Notes: generated from the sequence alone by a model not told the origin. A DNA stretch of 9,339 bases from Myxococcaceae bacterium (GCA_018262385.1 JAGSPQ010000060.1:1-9339), one strand, 5' to 3'. Positions 1-6,124 are shown, counted from the first letter of the stretch. A program made the numbers and translations.

Positions 1-342
1 CGGCCCGCCCCGGCGGACGTTGGCGCGATCGGCGACGTCGTCGTGGACCAGCATGAAGGTGTGGAGCAGCTCGAGGCCGACCCCGAACTGGGCGACCTCG
101 GAGGGGATCACCTCCCACTTGCGGCTGCCCTGGGACAGCATCCAGCCGACCGCGGCGAGGGTCGGCCGCACCCGCTTGGCCGGCCGCAGGGTGTAGGCCC
201 GCACCTGCTCGCGGGCCCGCTGCCAGAGGGGGTCGAGCCCCGCCTCGTCAGGCGCGGAGGCCCACTGCTCGAGCAACGGCTCCAGCTCGAGCTGAAAGCG
301 CACCAGCGGATTGCGGGTCGGGCGGGCTGCGATCTGCGACAT
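1..342 (-). CDS. Polyprenyl (geranylgeranyl-type) diphosphate synthase, N-terminal part, cut by window edge
   Basis: Trans-prenyltransferase of the isoprenoid pathway: cytoplasmic head-to-tail condensation of isopentenyl diphosphate onto an allylic primer. The ATG at 342 opens a frame that stays open to base 1 (114 residues); the C-terminal part, with the second Asp-rich motif, lies outside. Visible family motifs are KRVRP (residues 56-60, usual GKRxRP), the ELLHTF helix, the first Asp-rich motif HDDVAD (D101, D102, D105) and RRGG (110-113). The motif is plain DDxxD with no two-residue insertion, and Phe96 lies five residues before D101. From known chain-length rules this resembles type I (archaeal-like) GGPP synthases, so a CrtE-like role in carotenoid precursor supply is inferred. 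A GAGGAG ribosome site sits 8 nt before the ATG. It is divergent from the photolyase gene. FPP synthase or a longer-chain enzyme cannot be excluded. Confidence 0.92.
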   Translation of the reverse strand, partial: MSQIAARPTRNPLVRFQLELEPLLEQWASAPDEAGLDPLWQRAREQVRAYTLRPAKRVRPTLAAVGWMLSQGSRKWEVIPSEVAQFGVGLELLHTFMLVHDDVADRANVRRGGP

Positions 343-350
343 CAGGAGGG

Positions 351-356
351 CTCCTC
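351..356 (-). promoter_or_regulatory. Ribosome binding site of the polyprenyl synthase gene
   Basis: GAGGAG on the minus strand, 8 nt before the ATG at 342. It fixes that start. It lies in a short self-complementary stretch (344-355, AGGAG-CC-CTCCT), so the site might pair with itself; the stem is too short to call a regulatory hairpin. Confidence 0.7.
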
Positions 357-371
357 GAGGACAACCGCAGC

Positions 372-400
372 TTGCGGTGCCTGTTTATGGTTTGTATAAC
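372..400 (+). promoter_or_regulatory. Predicted sigma70-type promoter for the photolyase gene
   Basis: TTGCGG (372-377, 3-4/6 match) and TATAAC (395-400, 5/6 match) are 17 bp apart in an AT-rich island of an otherwise very GC-rich region. A start near 407 would give a long leader, about 177 nt, to the TTG at 584. In 407-583 I see no riboswitch, terminator or credible small gene. The promoter shares its -10 core with the opposing prenyl synthase promoter. Confidence 0.5.
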
Positions 401-403
401 GTG
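382..403 (-). repeat. Two 11-bp-phased direct repeats (possible regulator site) in the shared promoter core
   Basis: On the minus strand TATACAAACCA-type (398-) and TAAACAGGCAC-type (387-) units share TAwACA and start exactly 11 bp apart. They cover the -10 element of the prenyl synthase promoter and the spacer and -10 of the photolyase promoter. From memory, CarH/LitR-type B12 photoreceptor repressors bind head-to-tail on repeats of about 11 bp containing TnTACA-like cores, and they control carotenoid and photolyase genes. Only two units are visible, so assignment to that regulator is a hypothesis. Confidence 0.3.
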
Positions 404-421
404 CAGGATGTCAGCGGTCAA
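393..421 (-). promoter_or_regulatory. Predicted sigma70-type promoter for the polyprenyl synthase gene
   Basis: On the minus strand, TTGACC (421-416, 5/6 match to the -35 consensus) and TATACA (398-393, 4/6 match to the -10 consensus) are separated by exactly 17 bp. The predicted transcript start near 386 would leave a leader of about 45 nt before the ATG at 342. The -10 element overlaps that of the opposing photolyase promoter, so the two polymerases could not occupy the region together. Predicted by eye from consensus only. Confidence 0.55.
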
Positions 422-568
422 AGCCCGAAGGAACGTCTGGAAGCTGGGCTCCGTGGGCAAAGGGCTGTTCTACGAAGACAGGGACGGTGCGGGCCAGCAC
501 CAAAGCCTTAAAAATGACCCACCGGCGCGCCCTCCCGTTTGGCCGGGCTTACCGGCCCGGGTGTTGGT

Positions 569-574
569 AGGAAG
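569..574 (+). promoter_or_regulatory. Ribosome binding site that decides the photolyase start
   Basis: AGGAAG, 9 nt before the TTG at 584. The other in-frame TTG, at 539, has no purine-rich site in front of it, and the class II family alignment begins just after residue 5 of the shorter form. The 584 start is therefore preferred. Confidence 0.6.
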
Positions 575-583
575 CGGACCGCG

Positions 584-2041
584 TTGACCGTCCCCCTGGT
601 TCGAATTCGCCGGCTGAACGAGCAGCCGGTGGTGGCCCGTGGCAGCTACGTCCTCTACTGGATGACGGCAGCGCGTCGCCTCGAGGCCAACTTCGCCCTC
701 GATCGGGCGATCGAGCTGGCGAGGGAAAAGCGCCGGCCGCTGCTGATCTTCGAGGCGCTCCGCTGCGACTACCGGTGGGCCAGCGACCGGCTTCACCAGT
801 TCATCCTCGAGGGGATGGAGGTCAACCGGCGCAAGTGCAAGAGCGCGGGGGTCACCTACTTCTCGTACGTCGAGCCCCGGCCGGGCGCGGGCAAAGGGCT
901 GCTCGAGATGTTGGCCCACGAGGCGTGCGCGGTGGTGACCGACGACGCGCCGATGTTCTTCCTCTCGCGGATGCGCGCCTGCGCCGCCGCCCGGATCGAG
1001 GTCTGCCTCGAGGCGGTCGACTCCAACGGGCTGTATCCGATGTGGGCGACCGAGAAGGTGTTCCCCACCGCGTTCTCCTTCCGCACCCACCTGCAGAAGA
1101 CGCTGCGCCCGCACCTCGACGAATTGCCGTTGGACCAGCCGTTCGAGCGGCTGACCGCGAAGCGTGCCCCCCTGCCCGAGGGAATCGAGAAGCGCTGGCC
1201 GTCGCAGCCCAGCCTGCCGCTGCTGCCGATCGATCACACGGTGGGGCCGGCAGCGTTCACCGGGGGCAGCGAGGCGGCGCAAGCGCGGCTGAAGCACTTC
1301 CTGCAGAACGTGCTGCCCAGCTGGCCCGACTCGCGCAACCAGCCCGAGGTCGACGGCAGCAGCCGGCTGTCGCCCTACCTCCACTTCGGACACATCGGCA
1401 GCCACCAGGTCTTCGCCGCGGTGGCGAAGCAGGAAGACTGGACGCCGGCCAAGCTGGGCAAGAGCAACGGGGGAAAGAAGATCGGCTGGTGGAAGATGTC
1501 GCCCCAGGCCGAGGCGTTCGTCGACCAGTCGGTGACCTGGCGCGAGATCGGCTTCAACTTCGCCAGCCACCGCAGCGAGGCGCCCGACGACTACGAGACG
1601 CTGCCGCGCTGGGCGCTCGCCACGCTGGCGAAGCACGAGAACGATCCGAGGCCGGTCGTCTACTCGACCGCGCAGCTCGACGAGGCGCAGACGCACGATC
1701 TGCTCTGGAACGCGTCGATGAACCAGCTCAAGCGCGAGGGCTGGATGCACGGCTACCTGCGGATGCTCTGGGGGAAGAAGATCCTCGAGTGGTCGGCGAC
1801 CCCGCGCGAGGCGCTCAAGTCGATGGAGCAGCTGATGAACCGGTACGCCGTCGACGGAAGAGATCCGAACTCGTACTCCGGGATCTTCTGGGTGCTCGGC
1901 CGCTACGATCGCCCGTGGGGACCCGAGCGGAAGATCTTCGGCACCGTCCGGTACATGAGCAGCGCCAACACCGCGAAGAAGGTGCAGGTGACCCGCTACA
2001 TCGAGAACTACCAGTCGCCTTTGCGATCGATCTTGCGCTGA
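584..2041 (+). CDS. phr: Deoxyribodipyrimidine photolyase, class II type
   Basis: Cytoplasmic flavoprotein that uses blue/near-UV light to split pyrimidine dimers. The 485-residue length fits class II enzymes. N-terminal half: GSYVLYWMTAARRxExN (20-36), then VDSNGLYPMW (145-154). C-terminal FAD domain: SRLSPYLHFGHIGSHQ (260-275), TWREIGFNFASH (318-329), THDLLWNASMNQ (370-381), WMHGYLRMLWGKKILEW (387-403), DGRDPNSYSGIFW (424-436) and KIFGTVRYMS (450-459). W375, W396 and W403 have the same spacing (21 and 7) as the electron-transfer tryptophans W360/W381/W388 of the Methanosarcina mazei enzyme, and Y360 matches its Y345 (recalled numbering), so photoreduction should be intact. A Lys/Gly/Trp-rich insert at about 282-308 (GGKKIGWWKMS) is longer than in the eukaryotic and archaeal forms I remember. 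The start is the TTG at 584 with AGGAAG; a longer form from the TTG at 539 would add 15 residues. The gene is divergent from the prenyl synthase and its 3' end overlaps the next gene by 34 bp. Confidence 0.95.
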   Translation: MTVPLVRIRRLNEQPVVARGSYVLYWMTAARRLEANFALDRAIELAREKRRPLLIFEALRCDYRWASDRLHQFILEGMEVNRRKCKSAGVTYFSYVEPRPGAGKGLLEMLAHEACAVVTDDAPMFFLSRMRACAAARIEVCLEAVDSNGLYPMWATEKVFPTAFSFRTHLQKTLRPHLDELPLDQPFERLTAKRAPLPEGIEKRWPSQPSLPLLPIDHTVGPAAFTGGSEAAQARLKHFLQNVLPSWPDSRNQPEVDGSSRLSPYLHFGHIGSHQVFAAVAKQEDWTPAKLGKSNGGKKIGWWKMSPQAEAFVDQSVTWREIGFNFASHRSEAPDDYETLPRWALATLAKHENDPRPVVYSTAQLDEAQTHDLLWNASMNQLKREGWMHGYLRMLWGKKILEWSATPREALKSMEQLMNRYAVDGRDPNSYSGIFWVLGRYDRPWGPERKIFGTVRYMSSANTAKKVQVTRYIENYQSPLRSILR

Positions 2042-2394
2042 CCGGTGTGCTTCTTGGCCGAGATCCGCCGCTGCACCGAGCCCCAGCTGGGCCGGGTCGG
2101 CCGGCGCGGCCGCTGCTCGACCGCCAGCGCTTGAAGCTTCTGCCGCAGCCGCTCGAGCGCCACCCCGCGGTTCTGCAGCTGGCTGCGGCGCTCGGTGGCG
2201 GTGATCACCACCCCGGTGAGGTGGTGGGTGAGCCGGACGCCGCTCTCGGTCTTGTTGCGGTGCTGGCCACCCGGGCCGCCGGCGATGAAGAACTCTTCGC
2301 TGCACTCTTTGAGCAGCAGCTCGTCGGTCAAGGCCAGGCAGCGCCGGGCGGCGGCGCGAAGGTGGGGCGGGACAATCGGGTCGTTGGGACTCAC
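2008..2394 (-). CDS. Peptide chain release factor-like GGQ protein (ArfB/PrfH-like)
   Basis: A 128-residue predicted peptidyl-tRNA hydrolase acting on ribosomes. It holds the release-factor catalytic domain, with AGGPGGQHRNKTESGVRL (GGQ at residues 42-44) followed by a helix rich in RSQLQNR. It lacks the codon-recognition domain of RF1/RF2. The C-terminal tail is very basic (RRPTRPS, then QRRISAKKHTGQRK), resembling the ArfB tail that enters the empty mRNA channel of stalled ribosomes. Release of stalled ribosomes is therefore the likely role; inference from family. The start is GTG at 2394, with AGGGG 5 nt before it; GTG at 2400 would add two residues but would abut the same purines. The gene is convergent with the photolyase, overlapping it by 34 bp. 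A methyl-Gln GGQ partner or a specific target cannot be seen. Confidence 0.88.
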   Translation of the reverse strand: MSPNDPIVPPHLRAAARRCLALTDELLLKECSEEFFIAGGPGGQHRNKTESGVRLTHHLTGVVITATERRSQLQNRGVALERLRQKLQALAVEQRPRRPTRPSWGSVQRRISAKKHTGQRKIDRKGDW

Positions 2395-2475
2395 GCGCAC
2401 CCCTGACGTAACTCAAGCCGGGCGCTGACGCCTCATCGCAAGGGGCATTCGGAGGATCAGGGTATTAGCCTGACG

Positions 2476-3036
2476 GTGGTGCCCTCTTCCGACTTCCAGC
2501 AGAGCCTCGCCCAGGGCCAGCGCCACTTCGTGGCCGGGCGGTATTTCGAGGCGCACGAGGCGTGGGAAGACGGCTGGCGGGTGACCAAAGGCGGCGAGAA
2601 GCAGCTGCTGCAGGTGCTGGTGCTGTGGGCGGCCGCCTTTCACCACCAGGGCAAGGCGAACCGCAAAGGGGCGCTGATCGTGATGGCGCGCGCGCTCGAG
2701 AAGCTCGGGCCGATTGCGAAGCCGCCGTTCGACACCGAGCCGCTGCGCGAGGCCCTGGTCGAGAGCTGGGAACGGCTGACCCGCGAGGGCGCCGAGCCGC
2801 CGGTGCCGCCCGCCTGGGATCCGGCCCCGGCCCAGGCGCCGCAGGACACCCTCGAGCTCACCCACCGCACCCGCTGCCCGTACTGCGGCGAGCAGGTGGC
2901 AATCGAGGTCGAGCCGGAGCTTTCGAAGGGCGCGCAGTACGTCGAAGATTGCCCGGTCTGCTGCAACCCCTGGAGCGTGAGCGTGCGTGACGAAGGCGGC
3001 CGGGTGGCGATCGCGCTGCAGCGGAGCGACGACTGA
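2476..3036 (+). CDS. DUF309 domain fused to a CPXCG cysteine-rich zinc-ribbon-like domain
   Basis: A 186-residue soluble protein made of two families that I know as separate small proteins. Residues 7-105 carry the DUF309 signature: FxxGRYFEAHEAWEDGW (18-34), then an all-helical stretch with LWAAAFHHQGK (50-60). A Pro-rich linker (107-123) follows. Residues 131-183 match the CPXCG family: TRCPYCGE with C134 and C137, then YVEDCPVCCNPW with C159, C162 and C163, which could bind one zinc. Molecular function is unknown for both parts. The first possible conventional start is GTG 2476 (a second GTG follows at once), but it has no close ribosome site: GGAGGA lies at 2451-2456. Either initiation is leaderless or it uses the rare codon ATT 2464, which is well spaced. 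The stop overlaps the start of the hydrolase gene (TGATG), so the two are translationally coupled. Confidence 0.9.
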   Translation: MVPSSDFQQSLAQGQRHFVAGRYFEAHEAWEDGWRVTKGGEKQLLQVLVLWAAAFHHQGKANRKGALIVMARALEKLGPIAKPPFDTEPLREALVESWERLTREGAEPPVPPAWDPAPAQAPQDTLELTHRTRCPYCGEQVAIEVEPELSKGAQYVEDCPVCCNPWSVSVRDEGGRVAIALQRSDD

Positions 3037-3917
3037 TGGGCGCCAAGGTCGAGATCGCGCTGAGCGTGCTGAACGGGATCGTGGGCGACTACCTCGCGCG
3101 CACCGGCAACCCGCTGGCCACCCCGATGGAGTGGGTGCCCCGCGAAGGCCTGCCGGGCTCGACCCGGGCGGTGGTGCTGATCCACGGGCTGATGGGCACC
3201 GAGGCGCACTGGGCGTTCGAGAACGGCGAGGACTACGGGACGATGCTCAGCCGAGACTGCGGCTGGGCGCCCCGCTACCTTCGCTACAACACCGGGCTGA
3301 CGATCTCGCAGAACGGCGCCAACTTGAGCCAGATCCTCGACGCCCTGGTGGCCGGCTGGGACGGCCCGCTGGAAGAGCTGATGCTGCTGGGCCACAGCAT
3401 GGGCGGGCTGGTCGCGCGGGCGGCCTGTCACGTCGCCACCCTCGAAGGCAGCCGCTGGTTGCCGTTGGTGAAGCGGGCGATCTACGTCGGGACTCCCCAC
3501 CTGGGCGCACCGATGGAGCGGGTCGGCCGGGTGGTCGCCAGGGTGCTGAAGTCGATCGACGATCCCTACGTGCAGCTGATCGCCCAGATCGGAGAGCTGC
3601 GCAGCGACGGGATCAAGGACCTGGGCGACGCCGACCTGCGGCCCGAGGATCGCGCCCGGAGGGTGGCCAGCCTCTCGCTGCGGGACCCGCACCACCCGGT
3701 GCCGCTGCTGCCGCAGATCCGCCACCTGCTGATCGCGGGGACGATTCACCCTGCCCCGTGGGTGGGCGCGCTGTTCGGCGACTCGATCGTCCCCCTCGGC
3801 AGCGCCACCAACGGCCTGCTCGACGCGAAGATCCTGCCCGGGCTCAGCCATATGCCGCTCGCGCACCGGGCGGAGGTATACGAAGCAATCCGAAGCTGGT
3901 GCAGCGAGGTGGCGTGA
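3036..3917 (+). CDS. Alpha/beta hydrolase (lipase/esterase-like)
   Basis: A 293-residue predicted cytoplasmic serine hydrolase with no signal peptide. The fold is clear: strand VVLIHGLMG (46-54, oxyanion-hole HG), nucleophile elbow LGHSMGG (118-124, Ser121), GTPHLGAP (152-159) typical of lipase-like and PGAP1-like members, acid FGDSIVP (247-253, Asp249) and base LSHMPLAH (270-277, His272 most likely). The triad is therefore complete. Residues 83-95 (RYNTGLTISQNG) resemble the 'RYNTG..I..NG' strand-loop of lipase relatives. The substrate is unknown; a lipid or short acyl ester is the family expectation. ATG 3036 overlaps the TGA of the DUF309-CPXCG gene, and the next gene starts right after this stop, so all three are probably co-translated. 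Confidence 0.93.
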   Translation: MGAKVEIALSVLNGIVGDYLARTGNPLATPMEWVPREGLPGSTRAVVLIHGLMGTEAHWAFENGEDYGTMLSRDCGWAPRYLRYNTGLTISQNGANLSQILDALVAGWDGPLEELMLLGHSMGGLVARAACHVATLEGSRWLPLVKRAIYVGTPHLGAPMERVGRVVARVLKSIDDPYVQLIAQIGELRSDGIKDLGDADLRPEDRARRVASLSLRDPHHPVPLLPQIRHLLIAGTIHPAPWVGALFGDSIVPLGSATNGLLDAKILPGLSHMPLAHRAEVYEAIRSWCSEVA

Positions 3918-4178
3918 ATGAACCGTTGGCGTGGGCTGGTGGTGCTGGTGAAGGAGGCGGTCGAGAGCGGCTCGATCGCGATCGAGAAGATCCAGAAAGA
4001 GACCGCCCAGCGGCCGTTCGGGGTGCTCGAGCAGATCCCTCCGATCGCGGGGCCGGTGAAGGTGATCCACACCCTCCACGACGTCTCGGTCTCCACCACC
4101 CACACCGCGATCCGCCTCGTCAACCGGGTGGTCGGAGAGGCGGTCGACGCGGCGCTGGCCTCGGCCGAGCGGGAATAG
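3918..4178 (+). CDS. Small protein of 86 residues coupled to the hydrolase gene, unknown function
   Basis: I do not recognise a named family. The ATG immediately follows the hydrolase stop (0 bp gap), which argues for a shared role. The predicted chain is mostly helical: an amphipathic helix with VVLVKEAVESGSIAIEKIQ (8-26), a Pro-rich turn with RPFGVLEQIPPIAGP (32-46), then a helix with VKVIHTLHDVSVSTTHTAIR (47-66) and a final helix to about residue 80. The layout ('..I..IQ..TAQRPFGVL...P.....V...HD.....Y/HxxxR') resembles, from memory, the N-terminal extension found before the hydrolase domain in some bacterial alpha/beta hydrolases. It may be a split-off version acting as a partner or chaperone; that is inference. 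No signal peptide and no strong membrane span. Confidence 0.8.
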   Translation: MNRWRGLVVLVKEAVESGSIAIEKIQKETAQRPFGVLEQIPPIAGPVKVIHTLHDVSVSTTHTAIRLVNRVVGEAVDAALASAERE

Positions 4179-4205
4179 GGGCAACTTCCTTGGTCAAACG
4201 CAGGT

Positions 4206-4213
4206 AGAGGTGG
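4206..4213 (+). promoter_or_regulatory. Ribosome binding site that decides the helicase TTG start
   Basis: AGAGGTGG; its GAGG core lies 6 nt before TTG 4217. The Q-motif Phe (F11) follows at the normal distance, supporting this uncommon start codon. Confidence 0.65.
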
Positions 4214-4216
4214 TCC

Positions 4217-6124
4217 TTGAGCGCCAAACAACCCGTCCCCGTCACCTTCGAATCGCTCGGCCTCCCCGCCCCCCTCGTCACCGCGCTCACTCGGCTCGGT
4301 TACGAAGAGCCGACCCCCATTCAGCGGGAGGCGATCCCGGCGCTGCTCGCCGGCAAGGACGTGCTCGGCCAGGCGGCCACCGGCACCGGCAAGACCGCCG
4401 CGTTCGCGCTGCCGCTGCTGAGCCGGCTGCAGATCGGCAAGTGCAAGCAGTTCGAGACCTGCGCGCTGGTGCTGGTGCCGACCCGCGAGTTGGCGCTGCA
4501 GGTCACCGAGGCGATTCGCAAGTACGGCAGCGCGATGGGCGTCAGCGTGCTGGCCGTCTACGGCGGAGAAGAGATCGGCAAGCAGCTCAAGCCGCTGCGC
4601 AAAGGGGTGGACATCGTGGTGGCCACGCCCGGCCGCGCGATCGATCACCTCAAGCGCAAGAGCCTGCTGCTCACCCGGGTGGGGACGGTGGTGCTGGACG
4701 AGGCGGACGAGATGCTCGACATGGGCTTCGCCGAGGATCTGGAGACGATCCTCGATGCGCTGCCCGAGAAGCGGCAGACCGCGCTGTTCTCGGCCACGAT
4801 GCCGTCGCGGATCCTCAAGATCGCCGAGCGCCACCTCACCTCGCCGGTGCGGGTGAGCATCGCGCGGCAGGTGGCGGTCGCCGGGGAAGCGCCGAAGGTC
4901 CGCCAGACTGCCTACGTGGTGCCGCGGCGGTTCAAGACGGTGGCGCTGATGCGGATCTTCCAGCTCGAGAAGCCGCAGAGCGCGCTGATCTTCTGCCGCA
5001 CCCGCGACGAGGTGGACGAGCTGTCGAGCATGCTGATCCAGCAGGGCGAGCCGGCGGCGGCGCTCCACGGCGGGCTCGATCAGGTGCAGCGCGATCGGGT
5101 GATGAAGAAGTTCAAGACCAGCGCGGTGAAGTTCCTCGTCGCCACCGACGTCGCCGCGCGCGGGCTGCACATCGAGAACCTCTCGCACGTCATCAACTAC
5201 GACGTCCCCAACTCCCCCGAGGCCTACGTGCACCGCATCGGCCGCACCGGGCGGGCGGGCCGCGAGGGCGCGGCGATCACCCTCGCCGAGCCACAAGAGA
5301 CCCGGCTGCTGCAGGGGCTGGAGCGCGCGGTCGGCAGCAAGATCGGGCTGGCGAAGGTGCCGACCCCGGAGGAGCTGCGGGCGCACCAGCTCAAGCACAC
5401 CCGCGACACGGTGCTCGAGGCCGCGCGCGCGAAGAAAGGAGAGAGCCTCAAGCCGTGGATTTCGGAGCTGGCGTCTGAGCTCGACCCGACCGATCTGGCC
5501 GCGGCGGCGATCGAGCTGCTGCACGCCGCCCAGCACGGGGCCCAGCCGGTGGACGAGATTCAGATCCCCACCTGGGCTGCGCCGCGACCGAGCGCCGCCC
5601 GGCGGACCGCCGCCCATCCCCCCACCCGCCAGGCCCACGCGCCCGCCCGCGCCAGCCATGCGCCGGCCCGCCGCGAAGATCACCGGCCCGCGGCCCGGGA
5701 CGATCGGCCCGCCCTGCCACCGGCCCGCCGCGAGGATCGCCGGCCGGCGGCCCACGACGATCGGCCTGCCTTTCCGCCGACCCGCCGCGAGGATCGCCAC
5801 GATCGGCCCCCGCAGACGTTCGGCGCGCCGCGGACCTTCGGCACCCCCCAGCGCGGAGGGTTTCAGAAACGGCCCCCCGGGGGCGGCGAAGAGAAGATCA
5901 CCTTATGGATCGGCGCAGGCGAGCAGGCCGGGATTCGCCCCCAGGATCTGGTCGGCGCGATCGCAAACGAAGCGAAGCTCGACTCGAAGCAGATTGGGCC
6001 GATCCAGATCCGCGAGGGCTTCTCGCTGGTGGGGGTGCCCGCAGGCGACGTCGACCGGGTGGTGGCGGCGATGCGCAACACCACGCTCCGGGGCCGAAGG
6101 GTTCAGGTCCGGCGCGAGCGCTGA
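4217..6124 (+). CDS. DEAD-box RNA helicase with DbpA-type RNA-binding C-terminus
   Basis: A 635-residue ATP-dependent RNA helicase, expected in ribosome assembly or RNA turnover. Core motifs in order: Q motif (F11 to Q36), Walker A ATGTGKT (54-60), PTREL (88-92), TPGR (137-140), DEAD (161-164), SAT (192-194), LIFCRT (257-262), ATDVAARG (309-316) and HRIGRTGR (339-346). Residues about 460-555 form a disordered Arg/Pro/Asp/His linker with 19-residue tandem repeats. Residues about 558-635 (KITLWIGAGEQAGI, then LVGVPAGDVDRVV) match the DbpA RNA-binding fold, which in E. coli DbpA binds a 23S rRNA hairpin; the same fold also occurs in CsdA/DeaD, so target specificity is open. TTG start with GAGG 6 nt upstream. 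It starts 38 bp after the 86-residue gene, so it is probably on the same transcript. The stop region overlaps a minus-strand small gene by 22 bp. Confidence 0.96.
   Translation: MSAKQPVPVTFESLGLPAPLVTALTRLGYEEPTPIQREAIPALLAGKDVLGQAATGTGKTAAFALPLLSRLQIGKCKQFETCALVLVPTRELALQVTEAIRKYGSAMGVSVLAVYGGEEIGKQLKPLRKGVDIVVATPGRAIDHLKRKSLLLTRVGTVVLDEADEMLDMGFAEDLETILDALPEKRQTALFSATMPSRILKIAERHLTSPVRVSIARQVAVAGEAPKVRQTAYVVPRRFKTVALMRIFQLEKPQSALIFCRTRDEVDELSSMLIQQGEPAAALHGGLDQVQRDRVMKKFKTSAVKFLVATDVAARGLHIENLSHVINYDVPNSPEAYVHRIGRTGRAGREGAAITLAEPQETRLLQGLERAVGSKIGLAKVPTPEELRAHQLKHTRDTVLEAARAKKGESLKPWISELASELDPTDLAAAAIELLHAAQHGAQPVDEIQIPTWAAPRPSAARRTAAHPPTRQAHAPARASHAPARREDHRPAARDDRPALPPARREDRRPAAHDDRPAFPPTRREDRHDRPPQTFGAPRTFGTPQRGGFQKRPPGGGEEKITLWIGAGEQAGIRPQDLVGAIANEAKLDSKQIGPIQIREGFSLVGVPAGDVDRVVAAMRNTTLRGRRVQVRRER
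5663..5812 (+). repeat. 57-bp tandem repeats inside the helicase linker (two full, one shortened)
   Basis: Units at 5663-5719 and 5720-5776 are near-identical 57-mers, each coding 19 residues of pattern P-A-R-R-E-D-x-R-P-A-A-x-D-D-R-P-A-x-P. A third unit (5777-5812) has lost 21 bp internally but keeps PTRRED and DRP. The length is a multiple of three throughout, so the frame is kept. They encode residues 483-532 of the helicase. Confidence 0.85.

Noticed and set aside
465..481. CTGT-N9-ACAG resembling an SOS (LexA) box upstream of the photolyase.
   Set aside because: The classic E. coli box has N8, and other bacterial groups use different boxes; with one base too many and no flanking AT content, it is more likely chance.
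372..587. A 71-residue open frame in the photolyase leader.
   Set aside because: It starts inside the predicted promoter, has no ribosome site and has an unlikely composition; it runs into the photolyase start out of frame.
470..2416. A 648-residue open frame antisense to the photolyase.
   Set aside because: Its Arg/Leu/His/Asp-rich composition is typical of the shadow of a high-GC gene; no domain is recognisable, and the photolyase and GGQ protein explain the region.
3746..5800. A 684-residue open frame antisense to the hydrolase, 86-residue and helicase genes.
   Set aside because: Low-complexity GRR/GGP translation mirrors the helicase linker; the plus-strand genes carry all the conserved motifs.
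5600..5815. CRISPR-like array in the GC-rich repeat region of the helicase.
   Set aside because: The repeats are directly adjacent without unique spacers, keep the reading frame and encode a linker.
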